DNA of 64,000 nt. It comes from Chinchilla lanigera (lineage: Eukaryota; Chordata; Mammalia; Rodentia; Chinchillidae). The DNA lies in the NCBI RefSeq assembly GCF_000276665.1, contig NW_004955488.1:466472-530471 (forward strand), written 5' to 3'. This document shows, piece after piece, positions 46,095-56,204 of this stretch (position 1 is the first letter of the stretch; each line of letters starts with the position of its first letter). A program made the position numbers and the translations under genes. Below the pieces are notes generated by a model that saw nothing but the letters and a program-made list of their open reading frames with translations, made no database searches and had not been told where the DNA came from.

Positions 46095-47795
46095 TTATTT
46101 ATATTATTTTTATTTTTAATTCAAATAAACTCACAGGTACGACTACAAGGTTTATAAAATGCATTTGCTTTATACATGGCATATGTTAATTACATGCTGT
46201 TAATCATACATTAAGCATGTTTTCATGCAAGCAAAATATATGAGAAGCAAATTTTAAGGTATAATTTTATTCGTATCTTTCATTTTTATAACAAAAGTCT
46301 AGTAACAATCTGTGTCCCAGTTCTAGGTATGTTTCCAAGTTTATATTATCACGAATTTGCAGAGATCTTTACATTGAGAAATTAATCCCAAAAGTGTTTT
46401 CACAAAATGGAGCAGACCTGTACAACCATCATTTAAAATCTGTCAAGGTATTGTAAATATCTGTCAATTTTGACAGATTGGGACTATCTTAATATTTTAA
46501 ATCTTTAGATAAATGATGAAAACTTGCATGCTTACTCAAATTTATCAGTTTATTGAACTTGCAATCAGTTTTTTTATGTTTTCTCAGTCTGCTCAAAGAA
46601 ACTCAAAAAAAGTCAAGAGGATTTTATAATCAATTACTTTCCTAGTGTAATATTAACATATAGATTATCGATGCATGCCTTATCAAGAAAAGCCTAGTTT
46701 TGTGATAAAACTTCTTATAACTCAATAATATGTTAAATTTCTATTGTGATTATTAATTGAAATTTGTCTTTAAGGGAAAAGTTTATTTTTAAATATAACC
46801 TTTTGTGTAGAGAATATATGTGTTTGTATCTGTTAATGTGGGAGGACATAAACATCATTTGTGAAAACAACAATAACATCAACAAAAAAATCACAATTTA
46901 TCATTTTGTATGAATTAATTTGTATCTACAGATTTCTTACCATATTACAAGAAGACAAATATAGAAAATGCAAAGAATAAAAGGTAAAGAAAATCAATGA
47001 TAAGGGAATATTAACTCTTTTTAACGAGTTATGTAACAGAGGTCATCAATCTTAACAGTTAGCAGGCATTCCTGAATAAATAATTTGTTCAGTGATGTAA
47101 CATTACAGCATTCCTATGAGAATTAAAAGGGTTTTAGTATATGGTTTAACACTGAACATCATTTAAGACTGAATTCACAGCTTTGAAAAGCAAAATGAAT
47201 ACTGCGACATTTTAAAATCTAATGTAACCTCTACATCATTGCTTTTCCATTTAAAAAGTTAATCTTAACATTTTCTCCTCTGAACTTTGTTAATGCATAT
47301 AGCTATATCTAAAATGACTAGAAAGTACATGGAACCATTTGCTTGCTTGTCAGGATCTCTAAAATAGAAGAGAAATTTAGTAAAAGAAGAGAAATTGTAT
47401 TTACTACTTGGTTTAAAATAAATACCATGCAATACACATAGCTGAAGAGATGTACTTATATATGTGACAAGTGCATATGCATACAAAATACAAGTATCTC
47501 TCTACTATATATATGTGCAATGCACTCAGAAACTACAGGCAATGCTGCTACTGAGTGACACAAAACAAAATGGCACTGATCTTCAGCAGGACAGTGTGGA
47601 ACCTTAGTAACAGAGTGTGGCAAGTTTCAACTTGTTTGGTGCAGTCAGTTCATTACAAGATATCACTGAGTGGAGGTATGATTTACCATGTGCCTTAGAT
47701 GATCGATCATGAAAAAATATTACCATGAAAAATGTTTTGCAGACTTTATAAAAAAGTCTAAAGAAATATATGAAATATTAAAATCAGTTTACTGT
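46095..47795. other. Unique AT-rich DNA, one short palindrome
   Basis: Repeat-free. ATCTGTCAATTTTGACAGAT (46459-46478) is a perfect palindrome made of two TGACAG cores, with a third CTGTCAA about 20 bases upstream. No gene was recognised. Confidence 0.45.
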
Positions 47796-48872
47796 TGTTA
47801 TGATTGGGATCTAAATTGTACCCCCAAATACTCATGTGTCTAGAAAGTGATTGAAGCATGAATGATGGGTTTAGATTAAATGTGTTATTATGAGGCAGAC
47901 CCTTGTTAGAAGTGGTGGGTCACTGCAGGCATGATTTAAGTTATACTTCTCCCTTTGCTTTTCGCTTCCTGGCTATATGAGTTGAGCACATTTATTACTG
48001 CTATGCTCCTCTGCCATCCTGCCCCAGTACAGAAGCTAGCCAAGTATGATCTAAACTGTGAGCCAAAATAAACTTCTCCATGTTTAAAGTGTAGGTTTTA
48101 GACATTTTGTTAAAAGATAACAATGGATTAAGATAAATATTGGTACCAGGGAGGCTGAGTCATTGCTTTGACAGTACCTGGCCATGCAGTCTAGAAGCTT
48201 TTGAAGTTCACAGGGGGCATTTTAAAAAGCGTGGAGATGCCAGCTAAAGAAGTCTTAAAATGTTGTAGTCCAAGCTTGTAGTGTGAAACTAATCATAGTT
48301 CAATCAGAATGCTGATTGAAATTGAGACAGTAAAGTCTAGGCTTAAGAGGTTTTATTTTGTAACAAGGATTCCCTTATAGCTGGACCAGAGATCATATTT
48401 GTTATGCTTCGGCAGAAAATTTTTATTTATTATGTTCATGTTCTGAGACTTTGTGGGAGACTGAGATTAAGAGTAAAAAACTAATCTGGCAGAGGAGATT
48501 TCAAGATAGCCCAATATTTAGCCTATGTCCTGGGTATTTCTGGCTGTTTTTAGTATGATTTACCATGAGAATCAGGAGCAAAAGCTGTTTGAAAGGATTC
48601 ATTTTCACCATAAATCAAGAACTTGCAAAGTTAGGACAAAGCAGAGTATGATTGCTTAAAAGATTAGCATTGAAAAGAATTCAAGTACTTTCACATCACA
48701 AAAAAAATTAGATGGCTTGAGGTCTTCTCAAGAAACAGCAAGACCCACCATTCACAAACTCATGGGTGTAAAACTGAAAAGCTTTCATTTGAAGAGAGAG
48801 TTTCTGAGTCTCTTGTTCAAATAGGGCTACCTACAGAATTGGTTGCCTGCGATTCATTTAACAATGACCAGC

Positions 48873-48985
48873 CACCCAACTCTCACAGGCCTCAGCAACC
48901 ATGATGCAAGAGTGTTTGGCTCCTGCTGGTGCTGGTGAAAGAGCTTGGTATCACCCACATGGTGCTAGTTTTACAGGCATGCAAA
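48873..48985 (+). repeat. Copy 1 of a ~115-bp direct repeat
   Basis: Text from CAGCCACCCAACTCTCACAG through TTGGTATCACCCACATGGTG to ACAGGCATGCAAAATG recurs about 1 kb downstream with few differences. This copy lies in the MaLR interior. Confidence 0.9.
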
Positions 48986-49867
48986 ATGAAAGGTTGAGCT
49001 CATGAAGGTTTCCACCCAAATTTCAAAGGAGTGACTGGGAGGCCAGGCAATGTGCCCCTGAGAGGGCAGTGTGGGAGAGTGAACCAAAACTTCACAGAGA
49101 TCCTAAGAAGTTGGGGAAGCGAGAAATGTGAAACATTCACAGAGGAAAGCCACAGGCAAATCAGTGGAGTGACCCCAAGAGAAAAGGCCGTGTGGGCTGC
49201 ACCTAGGAAGATCACAGATGCAGTTCCATCTAAGCCCTTTGGAGATTATATCTCACCAAAATGAAGCTACACGATGTATACAATACTGAGTTTTTGTCTT
49301 GTTTTATTTCCATTTCTTTCTATCCCCTCATTTCTCCCATACTGAATGGGAGTACTTGCTTTGTGCCATTGAATGTTGGAAGTAATTTAACTTTCTCTTT
49401 GATTTTTAATGGCACTCACAGCTAAGAGTTTGCTCTTAGTCTTAAAAGAGACTTTCGACTTGTACTTTTAGCAGTGCCAGAAATCTGAAGACTTTGGTGT
49501 CTTTGAGATGGACTTGATGCCTTTTGTATAATCAGAGGCACACAAGTCTTTTGAGGGCTACAGGTAGAATGCTGTGGTTTAGATCTAAAATGTCACCCAA
49601 AATTCCCTGTGGGTAGATGGTGGCCAGGTCATAGGCACAGAACTCTTTAGTGGATTCAAGCACAGTGGAATGCAGATCTAAGTGAGATAAAGTTACTCAG
49701 TTCATGAATGCTTCTGTTTGCCAATAATGCAATTCACAAATAGAAGCGCTAAGCTAACTTTTGTTTATATTTGTGAACCTTATATCAGGTGATGAACATG
49801 GCCATGGCCATCTTCCCTAGAATGGTGGAATGAATTAAATTCATGAGCAAAGGTAACACTGTGTGAT

Positions 49868-49985
49868 CAGCCACCCAACTCTCACAGGCCTCTGCAACCA
49901 TGATGCAAGAGCATTTGGCTCCTGCTAGTGCTGGTGAAAGACCTTGGTATCATCCACATGGTGCTAGTTTTATAGGCATGCAGAA
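49868..49985 (+). repeat. Copy 2 of the ~115-bp direct repeat, inside the 3' LTR
   Basis: CAGCCACCCAACTCTCACAG ... CTTGGTATCATCCACATGGT ... TAGGCATGCAGAATG. It sits within the over-long 3' LTR, which has about 300 bp that the 5' LTR lacks. Confidence 0.9.
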
Positions 49986-50239
49986 TGTGGGGCTTGGTTG
50001 GAAAAGATGAGTCACTGAGCTGCTATCTGAGAGGGTATATTATCATTCCTGGCTTTCCCTATGCTTACTGGCTTCTGTACAGGGACACTTTTTCCTCTGC
50101 CAGACTCTTCTACTCTTCTGTTCCTGCCTTGGCACTAGCAAAGCATGGACTGAAATTATGAGCCACAATAAACCTTTGGTCCTTTAATGAGTAGGTGTTG
50201 AGTATTTTATGCCAGTGTTGGAAAATGACTAAGAGAAAG

Positions 50240-51010
50240 GTTATGCTGCAGGGAAACATGAAGATGATTTACAAGTGGTTTGACTGTTTCATGATAGTCG
50301 TGAATTACTTAAACAGGAAGTGAGATCAAGACATCCTTCAACCTCAAAAATTTGAGAATATTACAAGGGTAAGCAGAATGATTCAAACAAAACTTTGATT
50401 ATTTAGGGAAATTTCCAAAGTTCTGAACATTTCTTATGATCCATTCACAGCATTTTAAAAACAGATTTGAACATGAGGTGAGTGAACACAAAATTCATTT
50501 CACAAATTTCAAGTGACTTAGCAACAGCATCCATCAGTTTCCCTGGATGTATGTCATAGCACTGTTTCAGATTCCAGCTTCTTAAGAAATATCACAGGGG
50601 ACAAAACCTGGGTCTATGGTTACAATTCTGACACAAAATTTCAGAGTTCTCAAAGGAAATCACCCAGTTCTCCTTGTACAAAGAAAGATTCAACACCATT
50701 TTTTTTTTTTTTTACGTTGATGGAATTGTACAAGCAGAACTTGTTCTAGGAAAAGTACAGTGAACTCTGAACATGGTAAGGGCTTATTAGATCTTTTAAG
50801 AAGTCATGGGTGTAGAAAACAGCCTGAGAGACTTTGTACACTCCAACTTGACAATTCTTCTATCACACAGTCATCTCTGGTACAGAAATTCCTGTCATAT
50901 AAACTCGTGCAATGTGTCCTCATCCACATAATTCACTGGCTCAGACGCTGAGTGACTGGTTCTTCCCCAAAATCAAAATGATTATAAAAGTACACATGAA
51001 TCAATTTAAA
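50240..51010 (+). pseudogene. mariner (Tc1/mariner) transposase remnant
   Basis: Split over frames, the plus strand gives mariner landmarks in order: RHPSTSK near 50320 (linker after the DNA-binding half), TGDKTWVYGY at 50594-50623 with SSQRKSPSSP after it (first catalytic aspartate of the DDD triad at 50600), DGIVQAELV near 50720, QLDNSSITQSSLVQKFLS near 50845 (second aspartate at 50850) and FFPKIK near 50965. The third aspartate region is degraded. Stops, shifts and a poly-T insertion (50700-50713) make it dead. It is a DNA transposon fossil starting right after the MaLR 3' LTR. Confidence 0.82.
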
Positions 51011-51540
51011 GTGCTAAAGCAGTCACAATGATGTGACTGAAGACATTCATGAAATTAGCAAAGGGCAGGTTGAGGGGCATCTTCAAGTGTCCCTTTTCCA
51101 GATTTGAAAACTATGAATTCAAATTTGCATTTAAAAAACACATGCCAATGGAAAGCAAGTGAGCTGCCAACATGTTCAAGCAACCTCAGATGTAGAAGAG
51201 GTGGCACAGGGACCCGGAGACACTGAAATGCACCTGTTCCCATGAGATCCACAGCATGGTTGGGGCACAAGCCAACTCTGTATTTTGTTTCTTCAAGATA
51301 TGGAAAAACAGTGATTGTACCATACTGATCAATCTGGTCATGGACAAGGCCAGTGCCCAGAAAGAGAAGGCGAACTTGGAGGGTCAGTGGCTCCAAGAAA
51401 GAACAATGGAACAGGCCAATACCACTAGCCACAAGCCAACCCCAGGGCTATTGTGAACTGCAAAATTACCATGGGTTTTACTCCAATAGCGACTTTTTCT
51501 TCACAGCAAGCTAGACTTGGAGAAGAAAAACAAGTAAACA
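51011..51540. other. Unidentified stretch containing the window's longest ORF
   Basis: Between the mariner and L1 remnants lies about 0.5 kb of moderate GC with a 125-codon minus-strand frame (51055-51432) and a 66-codon plus-strand frame (51256-51456). Neither reads as a known domain. Intact frames on both strands in a GC-richer segment may simply reflect composition. An old processed pseudogene or a further part of a transposon are both possible. Confidence 0.35.
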
Positions 51541-51589
51541 AATTATAATGAATTTGAACAAATTGTAATGAAATTGAATTGATGAGAGA

Positions 51590-54530
51590 AAGAAAGAAAA
51601 AGAGAAAGAAAGATAATCAGTGAAAAGCTGGCTTTTTCAAAGAATAAACAAAATGCATAAGCCCTTAGCCAAACAAAAAATTAATAAAAATTTTCTAAAT
51701 TCTTGCAATTAGAGATGAAAAAGATGAACTCATAGCAGACCATGCCAAAACCAGAAGATTATTAGTAGCTACCTTGAAACCTGGTATCACAATAATTAGG
51801 AGAAGCCAGAAGAAATGCTTACATTTCTAGATAAATAAGAATTAATAAAACTGAACCAAAAAGGTACAAAAATCTTGAATAATTTAACAACAGCCAGTGA
51901 AACTGAAGCAACACTTTTAAAATATCAAGAAAGAGAAAAGCCTTGTTTGATTTTAAGAACTTATTTCTGAGCCCAAGTAAGAAAAAGACAGACACAATGC
52001 ATTCACAATTGAATCCTATAAGAACTTCAAGGAAGATCTAATGGCAATACTGCTGGAACTCTTTAATTAAGTTGAAAGGGGAGGAGAACTCCCAAAGTCA
52101 TTCCAGGAAACTAGCATTAGTGTGATTCCAAAACCAGTTAAAGATCCAATCAAGAGAAGTGCAAGTCAACCATTTTAATGAACATAGACACAAAAATCCT
52201 CAACAAGATACTTCCAAACCTAATGTCACAAGTCATCAATAAGATCATGTATTATAACCAAATAGGCACTAGCTCAGGCATGGAAGTACACACCAGATAA
52301 AGAGAAGCAAGACAAAAATTATATGATCATATCAATAGACCCAGTAAAAGCCTTTGATGAAATCAAACATCCATTAGTGCTTTAAAAATACTTTAAGAAA
52401 ATAGTTCTGGAAGGGATTTATCTCAATCTGATAAAACCCATTTTTGACAAACCTACTGCCAGTATCTTACCAAATAGGAAAGAATGAAAATCTTTTCCTC
52501 TGAAATCAGGAGCAACACATGAATGTCCACCTTCACCATATAGTACTCAGAACATTCGCCAGAGCAATCAGGAAAGAGAAAGAAACAAGGTAGATATTTA
52601 ATGTACAGGAAGAAGTCAAATTATCATTCTTCATAGATGATCTGATCCTCTACTAAAGTACTGAATAATTCTATCCAAAGACCTCTAGAGCTAGTCACCA
52701 TATTTAGTAGTGTAGCAGGATACAAATTCAACACTTAAAAATCAGTAGCATTACTGTATACTAATAATGAACTCAAAGAGAAAGACACTGGTAAAACAAT
52801 ACCATTCATGATAGCACCAAGAAAAAGTAAATACTCAGGATTTAACCTAACCAAGGAAGTGAGAGACCTTCACAACAACAACAAAAACACTACAGTACTC
52901 TGAGAAAGGAAATTGAAGAGGAGATGGTTCCTAAACTAATATATGGATTCAATGAATCCATATATTGAGTGAGATCCAGACATTGGGATCTCACCTTACT
53001 CCAAACAAACAAAATATTGACATCATTCTTCAGAGAACTACCAAAAATTTCCTAAAATTCATATAGAACAAGACTCAAAACAGCAAAAAGGAATCCTGGG
53101 CGAGAGGAACACAGGAAGCAACACCGCCTTGGACTTCAAGTTATATGACAAAGGTACATTGATTAAAAACAGGATAGTACTGGCACAATAAGAGACATAT
53201 ACATCAGTAGAAGAGAAGAGAGGATTCCCAAACAATTCCAGGTATATTTAGCTATCTGATCTTTGCAAAGGGCCAAAAATATGTGCTGGAATAAAGATAA
53301 TATCTTTAAAATATGATTCTGTGAAAACATACCATATACAGAAGATTTAATCAATGTATTTTACTAAGTATTAACCCGAAATCAAAGGGTTAAACATATA
53401 AATGTTAAAATAACAACTCTTAATCTGTTGGAAGATAAAATAGATAAAATTCTTGAAGACACAGGTACAGGCAAGAATTTTCTGAGCCTCCACTTGCATA
53501 ACAAATAACACCAAACATAAACAAATTTTATCATATCAAATTTAAAAAGTTTCTGCACAGCAAAGGAAACAAATAACAGAGTGAAGAAATAAGGTACAGA
53601 ATGGTAAAACATTTTAGCAGTTATCTCTTGGGCAGAAAATTAATATCTAGAATAAATAAAGAATTCAGCTAAATTAGAGCATCGCAAAATAAAGGACTTA
53701 TTAAAAACTAAGCAACTAAAATGAATAGATACTTCTCAGAAGATGTACTAATGGCTATAAATAGATGAAAAACATGTTCAGCACCTCTAGTAGTTAGAGA
53801 AATGCAAGTTAAAAGAACATTAGGATCTCACATTACTCCAGAAAGGACGGTTATCATCAAGAAACTTAACAATAACAAACACTGCTGAAGCTATATGGAA
53901 GCCTTCCACACTAGTGGTAGGAATGTAAACTAACTCAATCATTGTAGAAATCAGTATGGAGATATCCTCCAAAACTGATAATAAAATTTCATTTGACCCA
54001 GCTACAAGCCTGCCAGATATACACCTGAAAAGGTTAAATACATGCTCTTACAGTAATACAAACATACTCATGTTTATGGCAGCACAATTCATAACAGGTA
54101 GATCTTGGAAGTGGTTTATGTGTCCATCATCAGACGAGAAGATAAAGAAAATGTATTTCTACACAATGGAATATGACTCTTTTGAAAAGAAAAAATTGAG
54201 TCATTTGAAAGAGAATAGATACCCTTGCAACCACCATGTGAAGTGAAATAAATTACACAAGCTTAAACATCACCTGGTTTCTTTATGTGAGAAACCCAGA
54301 ATATAAAAAGAAACCAAAATAAGAGATGAGAAATGAGAAATATGAACTGCAAAAACAAAATGGAACTGAGACATGGAAGGAATTGGAAGGGAAGGGAAGG
54401 AAAAGAATGAGAAAAGGAATGAAGCTGTAATGGGCATGAACAAACTCTGCATGAGGAATGTAATCATGAGCATGTACTAATACAAAAGCAAAAATTGAAA
54501 GAAAAAAATAAAATGTTAGTGTAAATAAAT
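51590..54530 (+). mobile_element. LINE-1 ORF2 (RT to C-terminus) and 3' UTR, degenerate
   Basis: Plus-strand L1 text in order: SWLFQRINKMHKPLAKQKIN-like (about 51625), IPKPVKDPIKRS-like (52130), ISIDPVKAFDEIK-like (52328), the RT active-site region as FIDD (52630-52641, usual A changed to I), and the C-terminal frame at 53956-54246 (SFDPATSLPDIH, FMAAQFI, FYTMEYDS). The 3' end is at about 54450-54530. Many stops and frameshifts and no endonuclease domain: an inactive 5'-truncated copy. Confidence 0.92.
52938..52995. repeat. Two adjacent hairpins within the L1 copy
   Basis: AATATATGGATTCA (52938-52951) pairs exactly with TGAATCCATATATT (52953-52966) around a 1-nt loop. Directly after, GTGAGATCC pairs with GGATCTCAC. 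L1 ORF2 does not normally fold back here, so a local template-switch mutation is likely. Confidence 0.8.
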
Positions 54531-54534
54531 TCTT

Positions 54535-56008
54535 GATTAAATCCTGACAGAAAATAAGTTGAAAGAACAACAGGATAAATGCACTTCAGGTGAATGGGAG
54601 TATTTTGAGGTAGATTAATGACAAAATGTCCTTCACTATTATAAATTTTAAAAATTTAAAATTTACCAGGTATCGTGACAATGCCATGCATATATATGTC
54701 TATAAAGTATAGTTCTTTAGTTAGGCAGGTTGCCCAAGTTTTACTAGCACATTTCTTTTACTGTTATTTTGTTTTGCTCTGAATTGATATACATTCCTTT
54801 AGATATTAGTGTTGAAATTGTATGTCCTTTTGTAAAATTGTTTTGCTTTAACACAGGATTAAATCAATACACTTTGACTTTTAAAAAGGGCACCAGTCTT
54901 CTTTTCATTTTGTAGCTTTTTATCTCGTTGACAGTAAAGTGTATATTTTCATTCTCATGGTTTTTCTCACAAAATTTGTCATCATGATGCTTAACTTACA
55001 CTTTTATGCTTGCTGCCAGTCACTTCTGAGACTCAGTGAGCAGACCTTTTCCTAGAATGCACCAAAATACTTTTCAGAAGTGGCACCTGAGACTTGGTTG
55101 TATAGCATCCCTTTTTATTAATTCTCCTATCTTAATTTCCATTTCTTTTCGTGTACCCAACTCTCTGGAATGAAACTTCTTATCTGTGAAAAACTGTTGT
55201 TAGCATTTTCCTAATGTTTTCATTGTTTTAACATGTAGAACAATTTTTCAAAGAAATGTATAAATCAAATAAAAATGTTACTTTGCATAAGTGAGAACAT
55301 ATGCTGATATGATTTTTAAATTATTTTCATGGGATTGTTTTAGTGAATTAGTACATGTGGGCAGTATATAATATTTACATTCCATGTGGGCTGTTGGTCC
55401 TTGTACATAACACAATTGAATTCCTTTTGCATCGCTTTCCCTTCCCTTCTTCCTCCTTCTACCTCTTTCTTTTTATGAGTAGTTTGTGTTATTAAGGGAT
55501 CTCAAGCACAATCTTGGTTATTAAATTACTGTTTTAGGCATATTGCATAAGAGAATTCCTAAGTATTAGTTTTTTTAAGCAGGGATGTACTTATTAAACA
55601 AGCTGCTAAATGTGAAGCTGGGATGTATAAAAATAGATTGAGTAAACTTTTGACAAATGATTATCCAGCAGCTCATCTGTAAATCCCTAATAAAAGATGA
55701 AAATTATGGTTGATGCACACAATAATATGTTCTAAGGGAACTAAATTGATGTTGAAACCAGAAATGCATCCATGGCATATCTAACTGTTATCATTTTTGA
55801 TTTTATGCATAAATAATAATGATATAAATTGATTTATATTTTATTTGGAGAAAAATATGTTATGCAAATTACTGTGCTGATTAAAGTTATATAACTGAGT
55901 GATTGTAATTAATTCCTGAATTCATTTTTGGTATAGTTTTATATTTTTCCTACCTCACTGCTCTGAAGTCATGCATGTACATTTATTTGAACTTACTCTG
56001 TTAGGTCA
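54535..56008. other. Unique AT-rich DNA, with a candidate conserved element
   Basis: No repeat recognised. The part at 55560-55930 is rich in homeodomain/POU-type motifs, including the perfect octamer ATGCAAAT at 55862-55869, and resembles conserved enhancers in texture only. Confidence 0.35.
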
Positions 56009-56021
56009 AGATTTTGTAATT

Positions 56022-56191
56022 CTTTTTTTTTTTTTTTTTTTAAGTTTTGGAGGAAGTTCATTATACTGGTGGGCCTGACTGGGATCTCTCCCAAATAGTC
56101 AGACTCACCCTGTGATGGGTTTTGGAACTTTTATACGGTGAGTAAGTGGGGAGGTACAATGGCAGAACTGGTGCATTGTGATTAGAGGGTT
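56022..56191 (-). mobile_element. Short retroposed insert with A-tail and 13-bp duplication
   Basis: A poly-T of about 19 bases followed by about 150 bp is bounded by AGATTTTGTAATT at 56009-56021 and 56192-56204, so it is one L1-style insertion on the minus strand. The body is not B1, ID, MIR or L1. On the minus strand it contains CCGTATAAAAGTTCCAAAAC, a TATA-box-like site, and GGGTGAGTCTGACTATTTGG, which suggests the 3' part of an LTR-driven transcript or an unfamiliar SINE. Confidence 0.75.
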
Positions 56192-56204
56192 AGATTTTGT
56201 AATT

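Larger units (their letters stand above)
47796..50236 (+). mobile_element. MaLR (ERVL-type) endogenous retroelement with both LTRs
   Basis: The 5' LTR (about 47796-48136) begins TGTTATGATTGGGATCTAAA and carries AATAAA near 48069. Interior sequence starts at ATATTGGTACCAGG, a MaLR-type junction, and runs to 49565 without coding capacity. The text just before the second LTR (GGGCTACAGGTAGAATGCTG) is typical of MaLR interiors. The 3' LTR (about 49567-50236) begins TGCTGTGGTTTAGATCTAAA and ends with an AATAAA block at 50169. MaLR elements are non-autonomous relatives of ERVL with no functional genes. Confidence 0.8.
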
